Part shown: positions 42,892 through 53,969 of the stretch, piece by piece | Layout of the letters: every line of letters starts with the position of its first letter | How positions within the stretch are numbered: position 1 is the first letter of the stretch | Origin: Endothia cerciana | Taxonomy: Eukaryota > Ascomycota > Sordariomycetes > Diaporthales > Cryphonectriaceae | Length of the DNA: 64,000 bases | Direction: 5' to 3' | Assembly: GCA_026119935.1 (NCBI GenBank) | Contig: JALRMH010000030.1 | Span: forward strand, 248,001 to 312,000 | Notes under the pieces: generated by a model | Told to the model about the DNA's origin: nothing | Database searches by the model: none | The model's input: the letters and a program-made list of their open reading frames with translations, nothing else | Position numbers and translations under genes: made by a program

Positions 42892-45800
42892 CAATGTGAC
42901 CACCGTTGGTTTCACCTTGACATTCAAGGCGATGGCGTCTGCAAGGCTTGTCATCGGCTTAACGATTGTAAGGACGCTGACCTGCCGAATTTCTTCTCTC
43001 ACGAGAATAATCTTCGCTTTGGCATGGTCCCTGCTAATCTGCTTAAAGCTACGCAGGTTAAGGAGCAGCTCTTTGCCCGAGTCCATGTGTTTATTGACTA
43101 CCGTCTAATCCGCGGCCAACAGTACAAATACAGCAAGTATTGTATCAGCTTTCTACGAGATATTGCGCATCTTTTCCAACAGCTCCCTCGTCTCCCAAAG
43201 GAGGCTAATCTCTTGATTCTTCAGCCTCGGAATGCCCAGGAGAGGTCTTATGTTATCCAGGCATATAAGAAGGAGATAAGGGTCCGCCGCAAGGTCGTAG
43301 AGGCCTGGCTGTGTTTCCTTATTGCGAATCGCGACGGTTATCGTGATCTTCAGCTCGACTACGAGAGGCTTGCCCAGCTTCCTGAGGACACTAATGTTGT
43401 CGACTAGTGCACTATTATCGAGGTTAACGACAAGGAGGTAGCTGTTCAGCAGCAGTTCCACGATGATGATGATGAAGAGGAGGCTTTCGAGGAGGCTGCT
43501 GCCGCCCCTAACCTGATTGCTGTTCATTCCGATCTTCATCGACTTCATTAACAGCTTTCTGGTTAAGAGATCCATCTAGAGCACCCGCCGGTCCAGAACT
43601 TCATTGAGATGCCCGGCATCCGGTCCACCCCTCTAAGCGACTTGAACCACCGTGTTGCTCTCTTCAGCCTAGTAGTGCCGACCCTCTTTCCAGAGGCTAA
43701 GGGAGAGTTCACGAAGCCTTATATGCAAGAGTGCGTCTTCAAGTAGTAGGCTCTTTATATAATCCTTCATAAGGATAGGTGCTTTGCATAACATCCTCGA
43801 TTTAACTTTATAGTCTTTAACATGCTAATAAGGGCAAATGTCAATAAGAAGAGCAATTTCTTCATGAACCGTCCTGATCGCGCCCTGCCGACCTTTGCTA
43901 CTGTTGATGCCTTCAAGGAGGCCCTTAGTGCAGACAGGCCTGAGTCTTGTGTTATCCTGAACTCTTATCATCCGCTTAGCTGATAAGCTGAAAGGAACTT
44001 GCCCTTTTTAGAACTAGGCTAGGAACAAGTTATAGTCCCTTTGCTATGCCCTCAAGTGCCCTTACATCTTTATCACTGCTTCTGCAGCTAACCTGCACTA
44101 GGAATCGCTTGCTCGAGTAATACCGCGGTATAAAGAGTGGCTTTGAGCAGACGATAAGGGAAAGATAGGCATTATACGCCGGAATCTGAAGGAAAACCCT
44201 TATATTATTACATATCACTTTCACACGTATTTCCAGGTCTTCTTTAATAAGTACTTATCCAAGAAGTTAAAGATCAAGGCATATTAGCGATAATACGAGT
44301 GGCAGGGCCGAGGCAGCACCTATATTCACAGCCTCTACTAGATTGAGGGCATGCTACAAGCCCCTGATAAGGGCTTCCTAGACAAGATGCAGAAGAAGGA
44401 GTTCGCGAGAGCTTAGGGCTTTCACGTAACTGCCTATTACCCAGAACCTGCTCGACAGCCGTCTCCTCAAGAAAACAACCCCTTAGTATATAAGCCTAGC
44501 GTCAACGTTACATTCGGCATGCTTTCTCGCGTTATTAACTGCGTACAACGACACTAGTGCTCTGAAGGCTACTGCCTCTGCTGATACAAACTTCCTGACG
44601 GTAAGTGGGCGGACGACAAGCTCTGCCAGTTCTATTATAAACGTATTCTCCATGAGATCGCTGCTGTGACTAAAGAGATCAACAAGAAGAAGAACCCGCC
44701 CTAGGAGGTCTTTAATAGGATTTAGAACGATAGCCGTATAAACAACTACATACAAGGCATTACACTGGCCTGGCTGGCTAACATGGACACGGCGCCGTGT
44801 ACCTCCTTACACGCTATTATCAACTATATCTCAAAGTACTACTTAAAGGCTAAGGTGAAGACTCAGCCGTACAAGGAGATGATGGCAGCATTGATCACGA
44901 AGGTTAACCACGCCAAGCCTATGGTGTCGCTAGTCGCCAAGATGATAAACAAGCTTCTCTCGGAGCGGGACTGGCCGGCTATAGAGGTTGCCCACCACTT
45001 ACTCAGCCTCCCGCTCGTCCACTATACTCACCAGTTTGTTAATGTGGACTGCCGTCGGCCTGATCGGCACGAAGGCAGCCTTGCGGTCCTTAATGCTGAT
45101 AATCAGGTCCGTGACTTCAAGCTCCTCTATCAGAAATACTGTGAGCGTGACTAGGCGTGGGAGGATCTAACATACTTTGATTTCCTCTCCAAGATCGATC
45201 ACGGCCGTACGCCATGGAGGTGGTTCGGACCACGCGCGGAGCCTAGGGTTCTAAATTACTTTCCACATTACTCTCCGAGGAGTACCTCGCCAGACTTTGA
45301 GGAGTTCTCTCGGATGAAGCTTATGCTTAGCTACCCCTTTAGAGACTATTACCGCTTGAACGAGGTTAATGGTGTGGGCTTCCAGACGCTTAGAGAGGCT
45401 TTTAAACACTATCTTGCCACCCACAAGCACCCTGGCGATTACTATGGGGTGCCGGAGACAACAGCAGCAGACGAAGGTTTTGAGGAGGATCCTGATGCGA
45501 ATCTAGGCAATATGGAGGCGGCCGACTGGAATGTGCTAGCTGGGGAGCTTCCGAACCGCGCAGTCGAAACAGACGACATTGAGCTCCTTGGGAGCCGCCC
45601 AATTGATCTGGACTACGACTGGAGTCCTCATGTTGGTTAGTATCTCGAGCTCTACGGCATGTATAAGGAGTTCTGGAAGGATATTCGAACAACCTTGAGG
45701 GTCGCTGCTTCGGCAGACCTGTCAAACTCGGAGTTTGCGTACATAAGCCTAAACCTTCAGCAGCGTCTGCTGTATAACACCATTATAGATCACTAGGAAT

Positions 45801-46354
45801 GATGCCTTAGTGGTGGTTATTATAGCAGTCAGGTGCTTTGGGACCCAAACCAGCAGCTTCTCCTATAGGTTGATGGGCGAGGGGGCACGGGCAAGTTGTA
45901 TACCTTGAAGGTCATCACGGCGGCTATACGACGAGCTTCGAATCAATATACATATCCTCACGATGTTGTCGTAAAGGCTGCTCCCACGGGGGTGGCTGCC
46001 AACGCCATCAACGGCCAGACTATTCACTCTCTATGCCGGATTCCCGTGACCAACATGTTGGAACCCAACAATCTCACTATCAGCGAGGCCACGAATATTC
46101 GCAACAGGCTCGAGTATGTCGAATACCTTATCATTGACGAGAAGTCGATGATTTCGTGCAAGCTTCTAGCGTGGATCGATCACCGCCTCCGCCAGATCTT
46201 CGAGTGCGATCATGTCTTTGGCGGTCGTCACATCGTTCTTATCGGCGATTTCTACCAGCTGCCACCCGTGATGGCGAAGCCTCTCTTTACCCACGAGAAC
46301 GACTTAACGCATATCGTGGACAAGGCTCGTCATGCTGGGGACTATCAGAGATGA
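42892..46354 (+). mobile_element. Decayed Helitron with Rep/helicase gene
   Basis: Plus-strand relic of a Helitron RepHel protein in nearly one frame. In order: CDHRWFHLDIQGDGVCKACH (cysteine region), RGQQYKYSKYCISFLRDIAH, ALFSLVVPTLFPEAKGEF (Helitron-like N-domain), YEWQGRGSTYIHSLY (the HUH block), a long middle, VDGRGGTGK (Walker A) and YLIIDEKSMIS (Walker B), then IVLIGDFYQLPPV. At least 15 TAG/TAA stops and few TGA interrupt it. In the HUH block the first His reads as Tyr, which would destroy metal binding. It is 5'-truncated where it meets the ankyrin fragment and stops being recognisable after about 46354, before the C-terminal Pif1 helicase motifs. I could not find a CTRR hairpin end. 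Confidence 0.82.
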
Positions 46355-47160
46355 AAAGACCCAGGACAGATTCTTTCACCTGGTCGGGCCTCTCAGCCTC
46401 AATAGTCTTAGCATCAGGCTGGCCAGGAGATCGAGAATACGTAGTAGAGGCTGGAGAACCTCTACGATTAGACTAGATATATAGAGGTTTTAAAGCAGCT
46501 AGACAATAGAATACACTATGCTTTCCTCTATCCCGTATACCATTCCCTTATAATGTTACTCCCTTGCAATGTTAAGAGCGCACTAAACTCAAATGCACCT
46601 ATTACTATACTGCATTAAGGGTGCACTGTTATTATGTACACCTGTTACTACACTATATCAAGGGTGCACTATAATTATATGTACCTATTACCACACTGTG
46701 TTAAGTGCATAATATATGGGTGTACCCCCTACTAAGCTAGGTTGTAGGTGCAGGGCAATCAAGTGTCAATACTGCCCTCTCCATTTCTAACAATGCTAGT
46801 GTTTCTTTACAACAATAACACCAACACTACAATTAATAAGACTGTTTACAACGATTTCTAGGTATTCAACTCATTAATCAACATTGTTTTCGGATTAATC
46901 ATCATATCTTTATCACATGATTCTACAGCAGCTACTATTACTAGACTAAATCAGGGAAGTAGGTGGCATAGCATGGACAATACTAACAGCTCTACATGGT
47001 TGATGAAGACTGGCTAATATTCTTTTATAATATCAGGGCAAACTACTACCTAGGGGGCTATCTACGCTTCTCTTGATGCGGTCCAGGAACGGTTCCCTGT
47101 GGGCACTCTACCCAGGAATACCCGAGTTATCAAGTTAATGTCGGCCACCGCAATCAGGCC
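46355..47160. other. AT-rich spacer with degenerate tandem repeats
   Basis: No gene. Around 46570-46730 a unit of roughly 55-60 bp containing GGTGCACT, ATGTACACCT and TTACTACACT recurs about three times with changes. Confidence 0.5.
46570..46730. repeat. Degenerate minisatellite, about three units
   Basis: Repeated blocks of the type AAGGGTGCACT...TGTACCTATTAC...ACACT, spaced about 55-60 bp. Confidence 0.55.
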
Positions 47161-47164
47161 ACTA

Positions 47165-47440
47165 TTGATCAATCCGACTGGGCAAGGGGGGCTGGGGGGC
47201 TTCGGCCTCCCGCGCGGCACCTCTGCGGCGACGAGGAACCTAATCGCGGCCCTTGTCCAGGCTTCTAGGATGTCAGCCTTAATCCCATGTCAAGGCTGCT
47301 CTCAGGGACATGGGCTCTAGGCGGGTGGTGTGGTAATCCCACCCAGCGTGGTTGATTCTACTCCTCTATATGCAAACTGCTACTACGGCGGAGGGATAGA
47401 TCGATGCTCGTAGGATCTACGAGTTCGTGATAACCCTCAG
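47165..47440 (+). pseudogene. DUF3716-like cysteine motif relic
   Basis: One plus-strand frame reads SALIPCQGCSQGHGL, a TAG, then AGGVVIPPS...YANCYYGGGIDRCS, a TAG, then DLRVRDNP. The C-x2-C...GGVV...ANCYY...CS(F)xR pattern matches the DUF3716 family found in many copies in filamentous fungi. Two TAG stops where Trp (or similar) would stand show it is broken. Function unknown. Confidence 0.5.
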
Positions 47441-48309
47441 GGACCTCAGTGGGGCCTTTCCCCATTGTCGGGTGGGACCCCTGTCACACCCCCTGTGCAC
47501 CTGGCGATGCACTCTGCCACCTGCTACGCCCTTTGTGGAAGCTGTACATAGGCATGGCAGGTATAGTACCAGAGTATAGGACTGCTGCAGGGTTTCAGGG
47601 CGAGAGCCCACCGGCATATTCGCAAGGCTCAGCTCTTTGCCACCTGTCAACAGCCTCGTAATTAATCCTCATCGAGCAACGCTCGAGCAGGAGGCCGGTC
47701 AAGGCTTCATGAACCTGAAGGCCATTCCAAGCCTCAGGCATTGCCTCCGCCTCACCAGCTGAGGCATGCGATACATGGACCGGGTGCATTTGCCAAATGA
47801 CCGGGTGCAGTCGCCCATCCCCCTCTGAGGAGTTACCAGGGACGCAATAACTGATACCCTACTAAAGCTGGGGTCTGGACGTCTAGGTACGATGCAACCT
47901 GGGTAAGGGACTCAGGACAAAAGATTTTCACCTCAGCCTCAACTACGCCTGTACTGACTCATCATGCAAGTGATGCAACACACCAGACCTCCAAGTGAGC
48001 AATGTATTGCATCTGCCTGCATTAGTAGCTGCGCCTCATTTGACCGAAGTCTGGTCGACTTCCATGGATGATGAGATTGGGCAACCTTGGGCGCCTGACA
48101 TGTGTAGACGTCCTATTCGTCTTTATTTCTTCTGAGATTATACCTGATTCTTCCACTTCGGAATGCTCTTTATAGCCTGGTTCTTCCTCACAAGTGTCCG
48201 CCATTAGTCAATACGTGTATCCCTAGTAGACAACTTGGTAAAGACCCTCCTCATCACGTTTTCTAAACACTCTCGCGTGGAGAACTGACTACCTACCTGT
48301 ATATTCATC
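47441..48309. other. Spacer with no supported gene
   Basis: Mixed composition; only short frames with no domain. Confidence 0.5.
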
Positions 48310-51300
48310 ATGCCAGTGTCTAAACGACGTCGAATGCCTGATCTCGAGGATCCATGGCAGGAGCATGAGGCCGAAATCAGACGACTCTATATGGCGAAAC
48401 CGATGACGGAGGTGAAAGCTTTCATGGAAGACAAGACAAGCTTCCCTAAAGAATACAAGTGACAAACCATTCGCCTTTAGCATCCATGGAACCAACCTCC
48501 AACGATGGGACTAACCTGCTTCAACACAATTGTTCCGTATTAACTTTTGAATTTAGGCTCACAAAGCTTCTGATACAGCATAAAGACATGGCACGAGAAG
48601 CTAGGCGACCTCAGCATTCGAAAAATTGTCACCAGAGAGGAATGGCACATGGTATGGCAGCACGTTCAGCGCTATCTCGAGGATCCAACTCGGCCTAGAG
48701 GAGACCTCAAACTCAAGGGGACGAAGGTCATCATCGCCATATCCGCGCATGGCAGACTGTACAACTGGGACCAAGCCTGGAAGAACATGAAGAGTGCAGG
48801 TGCTGTCGGTCAGCCATGTCAAGGTCGGCCAGGTACTCCTCGCGAAGCCGGATTACGCTTTATGCTGACCCAAGATTGAACTAGGTCACATCAGTCCACT
48901 TCCTCCTGATATCATCATTCAAATGCCACCGTCATTACCGTCTCATGTCTCTGCAACACTCAACTCAGTCACGCCAAACCAAATGGGTGCCAACATCCCG
49001 AGGCGGCAACAACAGCTGAAGTCTCTCTCTGAAGGCCTCATCTGCCCACAGCACGTATCGGCAGACCAAGATATGAGTCGGCTTGCAAACCGAGTGTCCG
49101 AAATGATGCTGGGCACCCTTCCTTCATTCAGTATGATCCGGAAATTGCAAGGTATGGTTGCAGATTTCCATTGTTCCAACAGGATGTCAGAGGGCAACTC
49201 TGGTAGGCGCGAAAATTTGATTCCAAATTCTACTCTTTTCATTATCGTTGTCCCTCACCTTTCCTCTACGTGTATATTGCCCCCTTGTATCTTTTTTCCC
49301 CCTCGTCATTTCTCCTACTTCTGCAAGACCAATACGCAGTCATACGCCCTTATGAGCAGAGGATGACTGACCATCTTACAGAGATTACGAATGTCTCTCG
49401 GAGGCAAATGATTGCGTTGTTGGGGCCTGGGTCTGACCAGAGGCTACTCTGTTTTTCGCCCCGATCGCTGCCCACCTTCGACGCATCCGACGGCGATGTC
49501 TCGTTAATATTTCCATGATTCGACTGCTATAAATTGTTCCTATCAGCGATGTTAAAGCAGCCACTGGGCGTTGCACTCGCAATGCCTGTTAACCATGTGC
49601 AAGCTTACGTCTTCTTGATGGGGGCGATCTATCAATTATCCAACAATCTTGTCGAGGCAGACAATCTAGCCCAGCATCACGCCAATCTATTTGCTATGTT
49701 GGACGTCGTCTTTGCGCTTATTCCTCAAGAACACCTTCAAGAACTACTCCAGAGTACGTTATCGAGCATCAGGGCTGCACGGGAGAAGCTCCTCGTCGTT
49801 GCAGGCGTGTGCAAGCAGGCCCGTTTCTTCAAAATAATCGTCGAGGTCGGCTTCGCCAATGACTGGTTTGCTGTATCAGGGATGGGGCATACATACCTGT
49901 GGCTCGCCGCCTCAATGGGTCTTACCGAAGTTATACAGAGACTGTTGTTGAAAGGACGCCGTCCTGATCAATGGGCGATTCAGATTATTTCGAATCGCAA
50001 AGATTCCGCTATTGTGGATGCCCTGGCAAACTGCAATTTTGAACGCGCGCACCTTCTACTCAAATATTGCGATATCAATCGCCCGCTCGAAGGGGCCCCT
50101 GGGGATTACGGTCTGACAACTTTCCAAATTTTTATCTGGAAGCACAAATCATCTGTGAAAGATCGGAGCAAAGATATTTGGCTCCGTTGTTTGCAGATGT
50201 TTGTAGAAGCAGGCGCGAATCTGGATGAGGCAATACCATGGTACCACTATCGCACAAGATTTTTGCGCGAAATTATTCCTCGTGAATCAAGATGGTGGCC
50301 ATCCATACTGGATTATCTATTCTACTCCGACCGACCAGCGTTTGACCAATTCGCCCACCGAAGTCAAGCTTTCACCTCCAAGGTCACTAGAGCAGGAGTT
50401 CTTCTAGCTTTGGAGAGGCGCGACCTTGAAAGCTATCTTTCAAAGGCGCGGGAATCCAATCAGGTGGATTCAAATAACATTAACGGTTTTCTACAGGCGA
50501 TCTTGGTAGAGCAGTCCATCATCACTGACTCTAGAGGCACTCCCAGACGGACAGATCTGAAGGTTGTGAATGCATTGCTGGATTTTGGCATCGACTTTCC
50601 CTCAGCAGCATTGCCACATCCTAAAGAGATACACTGAGCGGGTGAACCTCTAGAGAGAGGTAATCAGGACTCATTTGCACTGGATATACTGGTAAAACAA
50701 AACCAGGACCAGCCACAGGATTGTTTGCAGGACGAGATCGAGGCACTGCAGCTGCTCATTAATCATGGGAGCTATTGTGACGAGCCGTGCTCTGCAAGAC
50801 GCTGTCCGATCGCAAGGGACCGATCTTCTGAATTATTCCTAATACCCTACGTGGACAACCTCGCCAAGCAAGGCCCTTATGCTCTTGCAGAAGCGGCGGC
50901 TCTTAACAAGATCGAAGTTGTTCAACTGCTTTTGGATGCTGGAGTGGATATTAATTCAGAAGTGAAGGAAATGCCTGATTCCAGGGTAAGTATCTTGGCT
51001 CATATCCTTGAGTACTGTGATTCAGAAAAGGAGATAAGGGAGATGGTTCGTTTTGTGGTCGAACGAGGAGCGATCTTTCGACTCTCCAAGAAGAAACCAC
51101 GTCTATGCGATCTGCTGAAATATCTACTCGACCATGGGCAACAATCATTGCTGAAAATCCGCTACGTGGTCGAACAGACACTTGAGCGTCAAGGCCCTCT
51201 CATACTGTCAGCATCAATGTTGGAGCATTGCTATGAATGGGGCAACCAGGAGGAAAGACGTGCGATCTTCGAGTACCTCTATAGGAAGGGCGCGCATATT

Positions 51301-51579
51301 CGACCGAGTGCTACACTTGCGGCCTGGATCTGTTCAGGTGGTGGGATGGAACTTGTTCGAGAGCTGGTGGATGCAGGTGCCGATATAGACTGCCACCTTT
51401 CTCGACGTTTTTTCTTCGGGTTTCTTAGCCCTTTGCAGGCTGCGGCGACTAAAGGCAACGAGGAAGTCGTCTTGCTACTACTCAAGGAATGCGCCGCCGT
51501 CAACGCACCCGCCATAGGCAGGAAGGGCCGCACAGCACTCCATGTTTCGTATGATTTCGAGATCGGATTCAGAGGATGA
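48310..51579 (+). pseudogene. Clr5-domain ankyrin-repeat protein, disrupted
   Basis: Starts at the ATG at 48310 (MPVSKRRRMPDLEDPWQEHE), which fits a Clr5 domain; its second half (TREEWHMVWQHVQRY) follows after a possible intron or frame change near 48460-48580. A middle part continues with QYDPEIARYGCRFPLFQQDV and DQYAVIRPYEQ separated by a likely intron (about 49201-49326). From 49519 to 51579 one long frame carries ankyrin-type repeats (YALAEAAALNKIEVVQLLLD; SPLQAAATKGNEEVVLLLL; GRTALH). TGA stops interrupt this frame at 49516 and 50635, and it ends abruptly just after GRTALH. Clr5-ankyrin fusions are a large, variable fungal family of unknown role (Clr5 acts in heterochromatin silencing in fission yeast). 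An active gene with unusual splicing is not fully excluded. Confidence 0.6.
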
Positions 51580-52259
51580 AGAGGCTTCCAATGCTCCTGA
51601 CCGCTGTGAGACTGTGCCCTCGGCGAAGCACCCGACAACGCTTCGGCGGCAGTCGATCAAGACATCGGATTGCTTAGTGAGGAAGGAGACTTCAACCACA
51701 TTGCGTCTGAGTCTGTCTGGACTGAAGCCGGGAACTCAATAAACCGAAGGAACGGACATATGGGCGGACATATAATCGAGGAGCTTGATGTCTTCCCACT
51801 CAGATCCGGTCCTTTCGGATCTGAGATGCGATGGCAGTCTAACGGTGTGGGAACCAGAGCGGTGACCTGGTTCATGATCTGGCTCGGGCACAGCAAGTGG
51901 ATGAGCAAACTAGGTGGTTTCCGGCATCCCATATCGCATGAGCAGCTGAGCAGTATGTTTACTTTGGGGGTGAGAATCAGATATTTACCGACTACAGGAT
52001 CACGGCAGGTTTTCTTTTGAACGGTCTTTCTTTTGCAAGCTTTTTCGATAGATGATCATGCTCCTAGTGTCTGGTTCTCGCAAGCTTATTATTGATAAAT
52101 GAATGTTAGTATTGAATGTCCGAGACTGGTGGTCGCGGATCAAGAGAACGGATATTTGTACTGATTAAGGGCAGCTCTACAGCCCATAAGTGATGCAAAC
52201 CAAGGCGCCCTATGGAGGCACCGAGGGTTTTAAACTATGCTGCGTGGTTTGTGCAGTAA
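51580..52259. other. Spacer with no supported gene
   Basis: A plus-strand frame at 51760-52020 has no recognisable domain. Nothing else seen. Confidence 0.5.
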
Positions 52260-52997
52260 TTGAGGCTCGGCTCTGGTCACTATGATTGGCTCGGAAGGAA
52301 TAAATATCAAGCCATGCTACCAGGATCATCATCGTGCGAGGAACAGCTTGACAAATTGTCGCCATTTATCGATGACTTCATCGCCGACGACTCATCCCAC
52401 TTTATGGCTACGTACTACATGTACTTTCCCTTCCTCGCCTGCGAGGTGAAGTGCGGGGCTGCAGCACTGGACATTGCGGACCGCCAGAACGCCCACAGCA
52501 TGACTCTCGCGGCGCGAGGCATCGTCGAGCTCTTCCGTCTTGTAAACGGGAGAACGAGGTCCACCGGCAGATCCTTTCTTTCTCCGTCTCACACGACCAC
52601 AGGGCTGTGCGGACCTACGGCTACTACCCGGTGATCGATGGGAAAGACACAAAATACTACTGCCATCCTATCCATACGTTCGACTTCACAGTGGACTACG
52701 TATCAGTTCACCAAGAATACTCACGACACTTGGATGCCAGCTCACTTCAAGCGGATTTGCTCTGCCATCGATCAGCTGCCATCGGAGCTGAACTTTGCCG
52801 TCCAAGCGCTTTCTGAGTCGACCGGCTTATCCCAGGACCTTGGAAGTCAAGTGGCATTGTCGGAGGCCGATTCCGAGTCGCTATTTGTGGATAAGGACGA
52901 CCAGCTAGCCAAGTTTGACCCGAAGGCAACTCCGGACACTTCATTCTCGAAGCCGGCACCTGCCAAGAGGAGGAAGAGCCCGGTTAAGAAACCGTAG
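52260..52997 (+). pseudogene. DUF7924-domain protein with two frameshifts
   Basis: Conserved blocks appear in three plus-strand frames in succession: FMATYYMYFPFLACEVKCGA and SMTLAARGIVELFRLV in the first, KRENEVHRQILSFSVSHDHR and TYGYYPVIDGKDTKYY in the second, and YQFTKNTHDTWMPAHFKRIC in the third, followed by a Lys/Arg-rich tail ending at 52997. The first shift, at about 52545, fits loss of one base; the second lies near 52690. Neither has splice signals I would trust. DUF7924 is common in Pezizomycotina in many copies; some resemble restriction-like nuclease folds, but the role is unknown. The upstream part of the gene is missing or unrecognised. Confidence 0.65.
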
Positions 52998-53967
52998 GTT
53001 TTGCCAGATACTCATTTATTTGTAGGCCCTTACTCCCCAGACCCGTCTAGCAGCGCCTGGTAGGGCCGGGCGGGCATCCGCAGCTGCGTCCGCAACCCCC
53101 TCGGCCCTGTCTTCCGCACTATCTCCCGCGCCCTCGGGAAAGCCGGCCCTGCAGCTGTTGTCAATGGCGGTGGTGCTGGTTTTGGAGCCTGTGATATGGC
53201 TCCCTGCGAGAAGGCTGCCGCCGAGGCTGCCGAGGCCGAGAGCAAGCTTGCCGGGGACGAGGACGAGGACGATGGCCCCTCGCCCTCACCCTCTCTGCCG
53301 GCTTCTACATCTCCACCGTCTACAAACCCGTCACGGATAACGAGGCCGTCCTCATCGAGCCCAACCCCACATGACTTTTGATGAAGGCGCATAACTTCTG
53401 ATGAGAGCGCATGACTTCTGATGAGAGCGCCGGTCCTGGATTTGGCAGTCTCGAGAGCAGTACCTGATAAGTGAAAGCGGAGGTCAGCGAGGGACGGTCG
53501 AGGAGTAGGTTCGCGCCCGAGATGGGAGTCTCTGACCTCTTACTTCTATCTACCCTGACCGTGCTTAGAGCGAGCGTGAGGATGCCATGCGTTTCTGAAA
53601 AGATGACGATGCTCTTGGCCCTCGCTCCTGAAAAGCCCCTGAAAAGCTTGAGTCGTTCCTCCTTCTGTGGTTGTTTTGCAGCTCAGGAAAGTTCTGTCGC
53701 TGACGGCGTTGGAGTGGCCCTCGGGCCGTCGTACGTACGCATGCAGCCGAAGACTAAAATCAGGAGTCGCAAGTAAGGTAACGACGACATTTGCCCAGGA
53801 CACGGTATAGGAGGGTTGATAAAGCCACCCAGCGCAGAGGAGTAGAGAGAGGGGTAAAAAAGTAATAGCTAAAATATAGAAGCTTGTTAGGGCTTGAATA
53901 GCCTAGGGATCTTGTCAAACTCATCCTGGAGGTCCTTTCTAAAGCCAAGCTTAGCTAGGTTTAGGTG
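52998..53967. other. Spacer; 21-bp tandem repeat
   Basis: Between the DUF7924 relic and the third TIR element. A minus-strand open frame (53030-53392) rich in Ser/Ala is of doubtful reality. Base composition falls towards 53.9 kb. Confidence 0.4.
53375..53434. repeat. 21-bp tandem repeat, three units
   Basis: GACTTCTGATGAGAGCGCAT-like unit repeated three times, with the first unit diverged. Confidence 0.75.
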
Positions 53968-53969
53968 TA

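Noticed and set aside
50600..50700. Stop-codon read-through at the TGA in the ankyrin frame
   Set aside because: The following bases (TGA GCG) do not match the known TGA-CTA read-through context, and a second TGA lies upstream at 49516; loss of function is simpler.
53030..53392. A 120-codon minus-strand Ser/Ala-rich frame
   Set aside because: Low complexity and a short GC-rich block with open frames on both strands; no family resemblance.
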